Assembly: GCA_028015205.1 (NCBI GenBank)
Contig: CM051514.1
Coordinates: 38,456,150-38,520,149, forward strand
From: Mytilisepta virgata
Lineage: Eukaryota > Mollusca > Bivalvia > Mytilida > Mytilidae
Reading direction: 5' to 3'
Length of the DNA: 64,000 nt
Made by a program: the position numbers and the translations under genes. The notes below the pieces were generated by a model. The model was not told the origin of the DNA. It saw nothing but the letters and a program-made list of their open reading frames with translations, and made no database searches. The number at the start of each line of letters is the position of its first letter. Position 1 is the first letter of the stretch. Of this stretch, positions 37,086-51,100 are shown piece after piece.

Positions 37086-38620
37086 AGTTCAAGAAAATCA
37101 GTCTATATGGTCGTCAGCATATTAGCTTATTATTTCAGCTTCACTATTTTAGAACTTGAGCACAAATCCCCAAAATGAGCACATATTAGTACCATGATAC
37201 ATTTATTTATTCCAGAACAACAACAATAACAAAATTATTGTTGTTATAAATAGTGATAAAGTCACGAGCTGTCATTAATTTTGGAAAAAGAAAATGGAAT
37301 CGACAAAAAAGTAAGAAAAGTCCGTCTGATCGAAATCAAAACAAAGAGACAATCAAAGGAGTAAAAACACCTAGCAACTCATGTATAACTGAAGCCAAAA
37401 TGAAAGCAAAGGACTGGGCTAGTTTCTTTTCTTTTCTCTGTTGTAGCCCCTGTAAAAAGTTAGCTTCATATGAAAACAAGCGCAGATCGACCAAAAACGA
37501 TGCAGTTTTGTCCTTGTCTTCCTAACTCAACAAAGATGCTGTCGATGAGAAAATCCAACATAGTAACAACATTAGTCTCAGAGTATTTTTTATGTTGTTT
37601 TACGAATTAAGCATTTTTCTAACATAATAGTTTAGTTAAAAAAATGGTGAATTTAAAAAAAGATTTTAGTTTAATTTATTATGTGGAAGAATAGTATACA
37701 CAGTAGAAAATACAAACTTTCTATTGCAAAAGTTACTGTAAGTTTAGAAAATTATATGACTCCACGTCGCAATCACATCACTCGTTTAGTAGGCTTTAAC
37801 ATAGTATATATAGCTCTTAGGTCCATTTTAATATGATGCTGTAAGTAAACCAGTATGGTGTTTTGAAAGGGGTTTTGTAGTGAACTTGACAGAGCCACCT
37901 ATATATATTTGTGTGTATGGACACTTATGAAGTTCAACACTTCAAGATAGATGTAATTTTTTTTTCTCAGTGATAAAGCTTTATAACTGCTGCTTTAAAA
38001 TGACGGACAACAATTCTAATGCAATATTTATGTAACACACTTTTTCAGTGGTCAAAACTGACCGTCGAATACTCTATCTACATGTTGGGGCTAGAGAAGG
38101 GTCCCCTACTCTCCGAAACAGCGGCGTAGCGTAGCAGAGTAGACGTTATCACTGTTACGGAGTTTGGGGTCCCCACTTTACGGCCATTTGGGAGCCATTT
38201 TGAAATTACAAAAATTTGGTGATCTGTATTTCAACATTAAAACAATATAAAACATTACCTTACCTTTGAAACATCCATTAATGCTCTTTAATTAAGATTT
38301 GAAGCGGACAATAAGAAAAATAACGTACACGGTTGAAAAATACACCTACAGCGGACAAGTGACGTCATGTTGTTACGATAACGTCAATTCGCTGAATTTC
38401 TTATTTTTTTTACTTTTCAGGCAAAATTTGAATTTAAAATTCCTATTTTCATTAGAATGATTTGTGATTTGACGGTAAAAAATATCCATTTACTGACCCG
38501 CTACGTATACGTGTCGCCAGTAAACTTCATTTTTCACTGCCACGAGAAATTCTCTGAATTTTTTTTACTGCCGATTGACCTTCACAATAGCATGATATTA
38601 ACAATCGCACAACTTTAGCT

Positions 38621-39900
38621 TCTATAAAGGGGTAAAATAAGGGAAAATTGATTTTGAATATGAAAATTTTTCGAGCTTTTAAATTTCATGGAATATTTTT
38701 TACTTTGATCCTGCCTAATTATTTTCGCCGAAATTTTGGGCGTGTATTCTTTTTACGGACGCTATTGCGGCCTAAAGTTTTATTCTTATTTAACCCAAAC
38801 ATTCCCTGATCGACATAGATCCTGCATTTTATTTTTCGAACCTAAAGTGATCATGGCTTTTTGTTTTGCCCAAATCCTGGTCCCCCCTCCATATAAATAT
38901 CACACAGTTGCTCCCTAATACATCTATATATAGCTATATGACCTCATTCATTTTTTTTTTTTTTTTGGCATATTTTTTACTGAATTTAACAAAATCTTTG
39001 ATACAAAGTGTGATGCACATTTCGTCGATTTCAACTCATCAGTTGTGCACAAGGTACAATTTTTAAGTTACGAGATACTTTCTGTAACGATACAATATAC
39101 CTCTCTCCAAAAAATGCCCCCAAAAAGGAAAAAAAAAACAGAACCATGTTAACAGATAGAATTAAGTTAGTAATGGGTTAACACTGCGCGAAATAGTCGG
39201 GATGGAAATAAAAATCGAAAAACTATTATAGGGAAAATCGCGGACTCAAGTTAGGATCGAAATTAAGATTCAATGGTTCAAGTTGGGAGAAAAAACTACG
39301 ACCGGGTAGATATTATAATCGGAATAATAATGGGTAGCGCAACCTCAGCCTCCATAAGGGGGTAAAATAAGGGAATACTTATTCTGAATATTGAAAATCT
39401 TCGACATTTAAAATCTCATGGAATATTCTTTAATACATCTACATGTATATATAGCTATATAACCTCGTTCATTTTTTGTCATATTTTTTTTTACTTTATT
39501 TGGGTACGAATAAACCGCATTTTAGTTCTGGCCAAACAGCTTTTTGGTGACATGAATGGAAGGATTTTCTTATAATAATTATGAATTTAACAAAATCTTT
39601 GATCAAAATTTTAGTGCACATTTCGTAGATTTCAACTCATCAGTTGTTCGCAGGGTACAATGTTGAACTTATTACATACTTTCCGTAATGATACATACTG
39701 AAAATCTGGAATAACCCCCAACCCAAAAAAGAAAAAAGAAAAGAGGACCAAGTCTTTAGAATCATAGTTCAAATTGCGTAAAATAATCGGGGTGGAAGTT
39801 AAAATCAGAAAAATTGCGGCCGATCGAAAGTAATCACGGGGAAAGTTGCGCGAATGAACTACGGCCGTGTAGAAATTATAACAATATAGTATTAAATACG
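38621..39900 (-). repeat. Two tandem diverged units, each with a hammerhead-like motif
   Basis: GGGGTAAAATAAGGGAA recurs at 38630 and 39360, followed by AAATTTCATGGAATATT or AAATCTCATGGAATATT, ACATCTA...TATAGCTATA, AACAAAATCTTTGAT, the hammerhead-like core, and GGTACAAT. The second unit is shorter. Family c cores on the minus strand are at 39012-39048 (CTGATGA, GTTG/CGAC, GAAA, helix III ATG-TG-CAT, then C) and 39613-39650 (GTTG/CTAC, weaker). Stem I is not well paired in either. The layout of tandem units each with a type I hammerhead is that of retrozymes. Confidence 0.55.
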
Positions 39901-39936
39901 ATTTTGTATGAGTCTATCGATGTGTAAACTCGGCCG

Positions 39937-39993
39937 ACTCACTCACAAACTAAATAAAGTCCAAAGGACTTTATGTTGAGTTTGTGAGTGAGT
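39937..39993. repeat. Long hairpin with a 3-nt loop
   Basis: ACTCACTCACAAACTAAATA and its near-complement GTTGAGTTTGTGAGTGAGT form arms of about 26 bp around AAA, with small slips near the middle. Confidence 0.85.
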
Positions 39994-39999
39994 TACTAT

Positions 40000-42640
40000 T
40001 TTTGGCAGCTTACCAATTGAATAAAAAAGTCAACAAATTTATTTACAAATCGAAAAAAAAACAAGGAAACTTACGTTTTGATAGATTTTAACATAATCTG
40101 AGGCGTACAGAATCCACGCAATGTCCGATTTTGTCCGTTTGAAGAATCCAACTTGCGTTGTTTAATATATGACGTTGCAATCTTGACTGTGACGTCCGTG
40201 TAGCAAATTTTCATGGAATTTTTGAAAACGCAATTTTAATCAATTTTTAAACCATTTCTCATTAAACAATTATTGTCAGTATCCTCCTTAAAATGTATTC
40301 TTTTACAGCATTCTTCACATTTAATGTCTCATTTGAAACTTGAAATAATCAAGAAAGCGCATGAACATACTTGCCAAATACGGGTTTATCGATGTATAAA
40401 CTTTAATTTTATGATTTTGCCCTTCCTACCACTGAAATTCTTGTATTTTATCATATGCAAATTAAAATGGAATTATAAAGTGATAAATTTCTGAAATAAA
40501 AATGAAATAAGATTGCCGCAAGTATGACGTATTATTTCGTTTTCCTATTGTTAACGAGCATTTACCAGGTCGATCTTCATGATCTCGATCTGGAAATGGT
40601 TGAGATATCCACCCTACATTGTATAACCATATTTTCCTTCTCCGTATGGGTATACACATTCATTGATGTATAATGGGGGTACCTAGTGGGTAAATGTTCT
40701 GCCTCCCAAAATATGTTTGTCTTTGTAAATTTGAAAACTTTGAGATTCCCACCCTACATGTATAACATATATAAATTCAGAATATCCTCAGTGAATTTTA
40801 GTTGCAGTACATTTGTCATGATTGCTTTTGAAAATAAATTTTCATGAAGTCGTGGAATTTACAAATGATACACGTACCTTTGTTATCTTCCTACGTTATG
40901 CAAAATGGTTGAGATTTTTTGTATAAAGAACACAGTAAATAATTATAAATCCTTTTGTATTAATTCAATATCCATTGCTAATGAGTGTGCATGACATAAT
41001 TCATTTACATCTATTTTTTTACACCGGTAAAAAATTGATTCCTCCTTTTAAATATCCTCTTTACAAATTAGCTAAATAATACCTGTTAGGCAGTAGGATA
41101 TTAGCATCATTACTGGGCATGAGCAATTTGTGCTATGGTTAAAACTTTTTGGACCAATAATAAATAGCTGCATTTCATCTCCGTGATTTTTTTAAAACGG
41201 TCATACTTCAACTCCGCGAATTGTATTAATTAAATCATACTGAATCTCCGCGAATTACCTGTAAATTGTAAATGTGTTAAGGTATACAAACCATGGGAAC
41301 GACAAGCACACGGACCTATAATTTTTTTTTCGCTCTTTTAGTTCCTTTATTAATCCACTATCAACATTTACCAGTTTTATGAAAAGCTTGTTATTTTGAA
41401 CTGAGCAGCGAACATCCTTAAGAAGATTGAGAACACTCCCAATATTAAACTGGGGAATTCGGTAATTACATGTATGCCCTTAGGAATCAGCAGTATTTTA
41501 CCATTGCGTGTAAATGTTGTACAAAGTAAACGCTATACAACTACTTCTTTTTGTAATTGGATGGCATTTATTGACTGATATTTCACTGATATTTTCTGTT
41601 ATTCGCTTTTCCATTTTTTTTTTTTTCGGAAACTATTTTTCATTCAACAAAGTTTATAATTCTGAGTATTGTCTCTTAATTACTACAAAATGAATTGAAT
41701 ACATGGCGTATTTCTGTTTTCGACATCATTTTACCTGATCGTAAAACGACAAAAATGGAAGTAAATTCCTGCTCTACATACCGTTACAAGGTTACAGACA
41801 GCGCACATTCTTTATAAATATGAATTTCTGGTTTTAACTCCATCCTAACTAGTCTATATATAATTTTTACTCCAAGACTACCTAGATAGACATTAAACGT
41901 AAAACTTTAGAATTCGCCGGGATCTTGAAAATCGGAAATTCTGCATACATCTTTTTTTTCTCGAATTTCCAATTAATTTTTTTCCCAGGAAAGGCTTCTA
42001 TGTTTCACCTCTATGATCATTTGAATATTTGTCTTCGAGTGTTATTTTTGACATTTAATAATGCCCTTTTGACCAGCCACAATAACATTAGACTGTACAG
42101 ATTCGTGTTCTTTTCCAAGCAGCTGTTAATTATTAATACTTAGGATTCATTACTTGGTATTACCAACTTTTTAGGTAAGGACAATGACCATAACATTACA
42201 CCACATAAAAAATAAATATATCAGTCATGTACCACTGAAAAGTACCGGTTCTGGACGGAATTTAGAAAGTGCGCTTTAAAGGTCTCACGGTCATGCACAT
42301 ATCTAAAACAGGTCGTTTGACTTCGGAGAAATTTCGGACTTCATCCAAACGTAGGTGTTAATATACCAAATTTCATAGGATGTTCTTTTCATTGAACTGC
42401 TACTAGTAGAAAATGGTTTTTTTTTTATAAAAGTGAAAACAAGTGTGATCAACTGTCCATTGTTTAGAACATGATCTTATTACCTTTGTTCTTTGCAATC
42501 ACATACAACGTACAATGTGCTTAGCCTGTTGAGGGGGATGGATTATAAGTTTATACTTTGTACGATTTCACTATTTCCCTTCTCTGAGAAATTACTCTTT
42601 ATGAATACAATTTGAACATTAGTCGTTGTATTTGCGTATT
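40000..42640. other. Gene-free stretch
   Basis: There are only short, low-complexity ORFs, T runs and no recognisable domain, SINE or splice-bounded exon. Confidence 0.35.
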
Positions 42641-43305
42641 TAATAATATGCCTGAATGATTGTATGATGGTCTTGTACCAAATTTGCAATGTTGATGCCG
42701 ATCGGAAATCCAAGATGGTGACCACTGCAGGACATTAGTTAACACAGTACCCAATGTTTCAAAATAGTCTATATAATTTGCTGCCGACCTGTCATCCAAG
42801 ATGGCCGCCAGCGGGAGACTAAGTTTAACATAGGACCCTATGGTAAATACATAAAAAAATGTTCTTCTAGAAAACTGCTGAATGCACTGAAACTAAACGT
42901 GGCATGAATGTTCCTTATGAGGTGCTGACCAAGTGTTGTTACTTTGTTCTGATCCGTCATCCAAGATTGCCACCATCACGGGACTTCGTTTAAATAGGAA
43001 AATGGGAAATACATACAAAAATCTTCTCCTAGAGAACCACTGGATGGATTGAAACCAAACACAGAATGAATGTTCCTTATGAGGTGCTTACCAAGTGTTG
43101 TTACTTTGGCGCTGATCTATCATCCAAAATGGCTGCAAGTGGGGGACTTAGTTTAACATAGGACCCGATAGGAAAAACGTACAAACAGTTTCGTCTTGAA
43201 AATGACTGAATGGATTGAAACTTAACATGGCAAGGTCCTAGCAACGAACAAATGGAAATATCAGTTGAGCGATACAGGCTCCTTGGAGCCTCTGGTTTTT
43301 TATTA
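42640..43305 (+). repeat. Satellite-like tandem repeat, about 160-170 bp units
   Basis: TCATCCAAGATGGC or variants start units at about 42791, 42957 and 43119, with a partial unit before. Each unit continues with GGGACTTAGTTTAA-like, AAATACATA and TGAATGTTCCTTATGAGGTGC phrases. The array ends with GCGATACAGGCTCCTTGGAG. Confidence 0.75.
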
Positions 43306-43928
43306 ATTATCCGAATATAATTTTCAGTATCAAAGACAATTTTTTTTTAATTATGTCTGAAATTGCATATATTATGAAAACCGAAATAATCAAATGAAAC
43401 AAAACTGAAATGGTTGTTTGAGAAAAAAGTGTGTAAATACATGCAGGTGTTTCTACATGTGCCTAAAACTTTCCACAATAAACATGATAAATATCTTACT
43501 TATCAAACCAGTTATTGCCGATGATTATTAAATTATACTGAAAATTACTCGATCAGAAACGTAACAATAGGCATACGTATATTCATGTTTCACTTTTGTT
43601 TTTACTTATCATATCATATTACATTTTATATCAATCCAAGATATAGCTCGCTTGAAAATCTGTTTTTAAAATGTTAGTTTTAATTTATCGTTTAAGTGTT
43701 TATAACTGACTTGACTTTGTAATATGTTGTTCTTAAAAACTATAAAAGTGAATGCCAAAATGCAATTCCCCGCGATGCAATTACTTGTATTTCAAAACAA
43801 CTGAAATGCTTTGATGTTTGCAAACATTATAATGTCAAATTGCCCGAGAGTCGTACACCAAAGACATGTAAAAAATGAATGTGAGAAAATGCAACAAAAG
43901 AAAACCTTGATATAATCACAGAAATAAG

Positions 43929-43968
<40 letters not shown>
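43929..43968. repeat. AT dinucleotide microsatellite
   Basis: About 20 TA units in a row, flanked by ACTTACTTATCTG. Confidence 0.95.
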
Positions 43969-43970
<2 letters not shown>

Positions 43971-45774
43971 TTACTTATCTGTGTATCTAACTTACTAAAT
44001 GATTGTTTTAAATTCGTCATGGTATAAAAGCACTGCAGTAGGGTCAATGACTTTAAAATAAATCAAAGACTAGTATATATATATATAAATATGTATGCAT
44101 ATATGTTTAAATGGTTTCTACATGTGTCTAAAACCTTCAAAAATAAATATTTTGTTTATCAAACCATTTATTGTCGTTGATAATTAAACATGTAATGATA
44201 ATTGCTTAGTCATAAAAATGACAATATATGCACATATAATTGCGGTTTTTATTGTTTCAAAATAAACACAAAGAAAGAAAAATAACACAAATCCTGTGCT
44301 TATTTTATTTAAATAAACTACTGACCTCTATATTTTACGAAACAATAAATCACTGTTCTCAATATTTGACTTTTGAACAAAAACTGTTGAAACTGTTATG
44401 CATTAATGTCAATGACTTTATGAACAAGTAACAAACATAATGAATCAGCATTTCTTTTATCGCCAGCATACAAAAAAAATACAAAACGAGCGGAGATAAA
44501 AAAAAAAAAACCTGTCAGTACAAGCGAAAATCTTCACCAGAATAAATTTTGACCATGGCAATTTAGTTTTAAATTTATTTATTTACAATGCATTAGGAAA
44601 ATAAGTTGAAGCATCTAATATTAATGCTGTTTCTTTTGGAGTGTCCTTTAATGTTAGTTTGTTCAATTCGTTTTCGACTTCTACAGAGGAATCTCTAGCG
44701 CATTAAACGGCCGTTCTTTTGTAGACTGAGGCCGTTCAGAATGCTTCACTATTAGTTTTGCATCGGTAATGTTTAAGAAATAATTCATGGGGATTATAAT
44801 GTTGAAGTCATTTACAAATGGGCTGGGCCTTTATATTCGGATGTTAAATACCGAGCGATAATATACTAGTAACTTAATCCTCCATCTTTTCCAATAACCT
44901 TCAGGGAGGTATTTCAATTTGACAAGTGAGTTATATCGAGATAAAAATACCAACAGGGACAGAACAGTTCAAACGGTCCGAAAACGCGATATCCAAAATA
45001 AGACAAACTCATTAGAATGGAACACAACAAACAAATGCCACGAAGATATATGTATACATTTGTAACTAAAATATAAAAAAAACATAAAATTAACAGAGTT
45101 AGAACAAGACATCACAAAAACTAAAGCATTAGCAATGTGGGCTCCTACTAAAAACCTGGAATGACATGAGGTGCTATGTCATACCCCGTTAACAGCAGCC
45201 GTCGCATTGCCAGTGAGTAAAATCCAGTGAAATGTCAAGTTTGATGAGGTGTCAATTCTAAAAGTACGTGAAATCTAACTGAAGATATATGCATGTGTAG
45301 TCTCATACGCGAGATAGAAACTTCGTAGCGCCCAATCTATTCGTGATGACGGCCGTAAAATTTTTAAAGTGTTAAAATTGATGAACATAACCTTGTCTTA
45401 GAATTTTATGTGGCAGCAATCTCGTTCTGTCGAGAAAATTGTCATATATATCACATACACGGCGTTGAATAAATTAATTGTGAAATTATTACACCATAAG
45501 CCTGAATCCTTGGTGTGTTACTGCTTAAGAAAGGGGAAGGTCGCAATCGCAAAATTAAAATCACTACGTTTGTCATAAAGCTTTGGTTTCAATCGTCAAA
45601 TATGTAAAAGTACTAATCTAGATATATAGCAGAAGTGAGTGTGTTTATGGTCTCTTTAATTTCAAGTTAACTGGAATAGATGAGCTGTAGGCAATCCTTA
45701 AAATTACTACTAATTTTAAGATTATTAAGTGAAAGAAGCTCATCTATACAGCAAAAACTAAAATTAGAGAAAGG

Positions 45775-47535
45775 GGTCTCGGTGGCCGAATGGTCTAGGC
45801 AGTTCGTCATGACTACTAATGATGACAAGCCTGTCAACACTGCGGTTTTGTAAACGATTTACAAAATTTCTTAGAACAGGAAAATGTCATCGGTCTTACA
45901 GAAATATCGGGAATTTTAGAGGACAAACTTAATATCTTCTTGAAACTTTTTGTACTTTTATATGCTGATGATACAGTGCTTATGTCTGAATCCAAAGAGG
46001 GCTTACAGGATATTTTGAATAAGTTTGGTGCATATTGTGACACATGGCGACTTAAAATAAATATAGATAAAACAAAGGTCATGGTCATTTCTAGGGGTAG
46101 ACAGTACAGTTTTAAAGTTTTATCTAAATGGGAAAGAATTAGAAATTGCTAACGAATTTAATTACCTCGGAATACAGCTTAATAGAACTGGGAATTTCAA
46201 TAAAGCAATAAATAAACAAACAGAAAAGGCAACAAAGGCAATGTATGAAGTTCTGAAAAAGGAAGAATTCATAATTTATCAATAGAATGTCAAATTGATC
46301 TGTTTAATAAAATGGTAAAGCCGATACTATTATATGGTTCAGAAATATGGGGATTTAGCAAAAATATCATATATCTTGAAAAGGTTCAGTTACGTTTTTG
46401 TAAGTTGTTACTGAAACTGAAATCTTCGACGCCAAATTATATGATTTACGGAGAACTTGGTGTTTATCCACTCGAAATAGATATTAAAGTTAGAATGATA
46501 GCCTATTGGTCTAGACTTTTGAGTGGAAAAGAAACAAAACTATCATGTGTATGTTATCAATTACAACATAAACTATTTGTTGACGAACATTTTGATTTCT
46601 CGTGGTTAAAATTTGTCAAGAAGATTTTTGACGATACTGGCTCTTCCAATATTTGGACAAACCAATTTTTTCCTAATTATGATTGGCTTATTTCAGCATT
46701 AAAACTGAGATAAACAGACCAATTTCAACAAGAGTGGCTATCCCAAATAGAAAATTCTCCGAAAGCTCTGAACTACAAATTATTTAAAAGCAGTCCAGAA
46801 TTTGAGAATTTTCTAAATATACTGGAAGATAAAGATATTTACACCTTTTGTAAATTTCGAACTACAAATCACAAATTGCCTATTGAGACAGGCCGCTGGA
46901 ATGGAATTGACCGTGAAAATAGACTCTGTACAAAATGTAATAATGGTATCAGTGATGAATATCATTTCATTATGGAATGTCAGGTATTTTTAAATGATAG
47001 GAAAAAAATTATTGACAGTAACATGTATCAAAGACCGAATCCGAATCTCGTAAAATTCAGTCAAGTTATGAACTGTTAAGACAAAGTTAAACTAGAAAAA
47101 CTGTGTAGATTTATAAGAATTATTAACAAATCATTTGTTCTTTAGGCTTCATTATAGGTATTAGATACGGTTGTGTAAGCGCTATGCGCATTGTCCGTTG
47201 GTGTATAGTTCAGAGTATGCGTGTGTACATGTGTATATGTGTACGTATGAATGTGTATTTATTTCTATTTTATTATGTTTATGTAACTATTTCTCTGTAC
47301 CATTGGTTATGTATGGTTTATGAGAATAAAATTCTGTTCTGTGAGTTCAAATCTTATCTGTGGCGGGGTGTGTTCGACTCCCACCTTAATTGACAAGAAT
47401 TGCCAATTTTCCTACCGAAGGTCGGTGGTTCTCTCCGGGTACTCCGGCTTCCTCCACCAATAAAAACTGGCCGCTGCGAAATAGCCAAATGTGCTGACAA
47501 TGGCGTTAAATCCCAACTAAACAAACAAACAAAAT
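45775..47535 (+). mobile_element. SINE split by a LINE insertion
   Basis: The SINE head GGGGTCTCGGTGGCCGAATG to CAACACTGCGGTT lies at 45775-45848. The rest (GTGAGTTCAAATC B box, GTGTGTTCGACTCCCACC, to CCCAACTAAACAAACAAAC) resumes at 47341-47535. The two halves join into a full element like that at 30150-30403. The head resembles a class II tRNA (Leu or Ser). Confidence 0.75.
45849..47340 (+). pseudogene. 5'-truncated LINE reverse transcriptase
   Basis: The open frame starts within the fingers/palm region (VNDLQNFLEQENVIGL), followed by LLYADDTVLMSES (catalytic ADD), LKINIDKTKVMVIS, then after frameshifts NYLGIQL, KPILLYGSEIWGF, IYGELGVYPLEI and the zinc-knuckle-like end LCTKCNNGISDEYHFIMEC. 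Stop at 47077-47079, with a 3' UTR of about 260 bp. The layout is that of the non-LTR (Jockey/CR1/L2-like) group; I cannot place the clade. At least two frameshifts (near 46140 and 46265) and an in-frame stop near 46711 make it dead. Confidence 0.85.
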
Positions 47536-48114
47536 TAGAAGACTGGGATAGTTTCTTAACACAACCAGTAACCAAGTGGATCGAACGAAGTAAAGAAAAT
47601 AAGAAGTATGATATACTTTGATGTTTTGCATTACTACATAACACTAACATAAGACTCTTGAGATTAAATGTTCATGTATACAATACCCTTTAACTCTCAA
47701 TACAGGTTAAAGTAAACTCTTTGTATGAAGTTTTACATCATTTACATGTTTCAATGACTTCATGATAACTTTTCAGTATCTAATGTCAGATATAACACGT
47801 CTGGATGAGAAAACAAATAAGAATACAAAAGATCACACGACAACAGTAACTTGTAAATATCAATGAACCTCTTCTTAAACATGATTAAATAAAGAAATTA
47901 CATCCATTGTCAAAAGGTATCTATTTTTTGTTTTGGTCTTGTCATCTCGATTTTGAAACAGATTTCACACTGCGTAATGAACGTTTACGACTGAGATGCT
48001 TCATTGTAATATTTTAGAAGTTGGCATTGAGAACTAGGCAAAGGTTAGATACACTGAATCTGATGACATTGAGAACCGGGTAAAGGTTTGGATAATGATA
48101 CTGATGAAGAAGCT

Positions 48115-48120
48115 TTTATT
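48115..48120 (-). promoter_or_regulatory. Candidate poly(A) signal of CUB gene 1
   Basis: AATAAA on the minus strand lies about 63 nt after the stop codon of the predicted last exon. This supports 48183 as the true coding end of gene 1. Confidence 0.5.
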
Positions 48121-48182
48121 TTGACACCTTTATCCCGTGGACATTTTGCAAGACGTTTGTACATGTTTCAATGTACTCGATA

Positions 48183-51100
48183 TTAAAGCGTAGATATAAT
48201 AGAAACAACCATTGTCATTACAGAATACAGTGAAGCTGAAGAATCATAGGAACTGCTTGCAGCTGAAAGTGTAAAAAAAATACTTTTAGTTCAGATAGTG
48301 TTCTATTCAGTAAAATATTTTTTTTATATTTTTGTTTTACTTTTTACTTGCAATATTTTCAGTTTCTAAGTGAAGCAGTGTTGTGAATTTAAAAGGTCCT
48401 ATTCGGGTTTATAGATAGAATTTGTGGATATATGCGAAGTAATAATTAACAAGAGCATTTAAAAATGTTAATGGAATATTAAGGGATAGATGATTTGAAA
48501 ATCTAAGACTGTGGGTTTTGTGGTGACAGGATATCACGAAAGGACGTTGAATTCTTTGCGATTCAAATTCTCACTAGTAGCACACTTGTTACCTTAACCA
48601 GCCATTTCTGTATTGTTTTATCTTGCCTTGATTTTCACAATGTCTGAGGTTTCAGAAAAATTCAAGATAACACGATAAAGACAAGACATTCTGCTTATTG
48701 GTTAAACCAGTTCATAACGGTTAGGAATGAATTAGGCAATGTTTACCATTTCCTGCGCTGAACTAATCTAAACTTGTTTTGGCCGATCTTGATTGTTTGC
48801 AAGACAACATATCTTGATGTGATCTTGTATTCTTTGTGTTGCTTGAAAATACAGGGATGCAGAAAATCAAGGGATAACACAAGTAATACTGTGTTGGGAT
48901 GTCAACACAAAAGTCCCAAAAACTGTTGCCATTTTGAAAATTCTGAAACCTGTATGCAAAACTAGGCATGGCCACCTTTTTTGTTCCAAGTTTCATTAAC
49001 TTCGCTTGAACGGTTCGCTTCGGACATGTTCATACCTTAGAAGAAAGGAAAAGAAACGGAGCAAAAATAATAAGTCCCCCAAATTTTGTTTCGCCAACTC
49101 TATTAATAACAATGCTTAATTATAAATTATGTACCGTCCAACCAATTCTTTTAGTTCTCGAAACAGTCACCTTGTTGATAATTACATTCTATTGGCTTTA
49201 ATAGTATATTTTATATACCCGAGTGTCAGGATAGATAAGGGAGAGGTTTGGGTACCCATAAAACCGGTTTAACCCCACTACTGTTTAATTTCTGTACATA
49301 GTAAGACTATCGTGACTCTGTTGTGTTCATGTGTTCGTTTTGTGCTCTTTTATATTATTTTTTTTTGACGGGGTTCTGTCTGTCGGGTAGCGTTTATTGA
49401 TTGGTAAGGTATTGCTTATCTTTCCTGTTATCGGTTTTGTTGTTTATTGATACCAAAATGGCAGATTGTGATCAAAGTGTGTTAATAGTGTATTCAACAG
49501 GGAAAAATTTTATCGACTGAATGCCTGGCATGAGATATAATTTGCAAAACGAGCAAAGTTAAACAGCTTTGAATGCCTAAAAAGGTTAAAGCAGAGCAGC
49601 CAAAAAAAAATTAAATATCAATGGATTTGGAAACCAAACAATATAACAGGGGATTAAATTAAAACAATCCCTGACCCTGACATTGCTGTAAATCAAGGCA
49701 TTATTTGCAATGAAATTAGTATCTTCCGATATGGATATCGTAATTTATATTCAGTATTAGTTTCCTATATTATATATGGAAACAGGCCCTTTTCAAAGGA
49801 TGAAAAAGTTAACCTTACCGAAGAAACCGTTTAACAATAGGTTAATGTTTTACGTGGATGAAAAATGGCCGACTCTTCCAAGCGAAGGCATATAATCATT
49901 TTCAGGGTCGTTTCCAATAATGTTAAATACTCGTTTGGTGTACATTGGAACGAATGAATCATGCTGTTGAAGGGAAAATTAAGGTGCTAGGCTAGTTTGC
50001 TAAACAAAATGGAATATGGTTTTAGATTATTAATGGAAATATATAAATGCTTAAAAAGTGCACGCGTTATGCTTATTTTTTAACAGTTTGTCACTTTCGG
50101 TAAAGTGTTCATTTAAAGTCGATTTCCACGATATTTGTCAAGTTGGATTACTCAATTAAGTTTTTAAATCTATATCTAAATTAGTAAATTTTATTTTAAT
50201 TATTTTTATTATTATAGTCTTATGTTATATTTTTTAATGAAATTTGAAATCCACGAAATTAAAAACCCACGAATATGTCTTTTTTCCCCAATCCACGAAA
50301 ATTGACATCAACGAAAATAAATGAATTCACAGTACTATTTAATACTATGACATTTTTATGCATTTGCCAAATAATCTTTTGAGCTTCTGGCTATTTCGTT
50401 TAAAAGTTACAGTATCCGACCAAGATCTATGACAGTTTTAGTTTTACGTTAAAATAAGCACATTTTGCCCCGCAATCTCCATTATGTACCACCAAATGAA
50501 TTTTAAGAATTCTACATACCATTCACTTAGCTTGTTGGTACAACAAATGTAATCATACTGTATTGTTTTTTAAAGTGTGTTTTTTTTAATATCAAACATG
50601 ACACAGGGTCATGATGCTAAAGAGGAAATAAGGATACCAATAACAAGGGTTTAACCCCACCTGTACCAAGTCACATTGTTTATTTGCCTGAGGGTCTGTC
50701 GATTAGATGTTGTTCACTGATTGAATTGTCACTATTGACATTATATAAATACTACCCGCTGTTTCTTTCCATTGGGTGATCGAGTAAAATAGAACATTCT
50801 TGTAAACAAATGAAAATATATTAAAAGTAAAGAAATTTACATAAATGATAATAATCCATGTTATACGTTTTTTACCTTTTTTTAAATATTTATTCGCTTT
50901 ATGTTAATGATAAATGACATACCAATTTGTTTATAGGACAGCAAAAAACCTCGCTTCGTCTGTGCATTATCACTTTTAAATGTTATAGTTATACTGCTAC
51001 TATTTGATGTATAAGTTAAAGGTGTCCACATACTTTCTTTGCAAATTTTATTGGTATAGCTTCCTGCAAGTACAACACATTTCAATGCAATTTAAATGAT

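Noticed and set aside
37253..37525. 90-residue plus-strand ORF with CCSPCKK and a basic stretch, as a possible cytoplasmic tail exon
   Set aside because: No splice acceptor in a good context, wrong strand for the CUB genes and no recognisable domain.
43929..43968. TA run as a promoter or origin
   Set aside because: A plain dinucleotide microsatellite with no gene start nearby.
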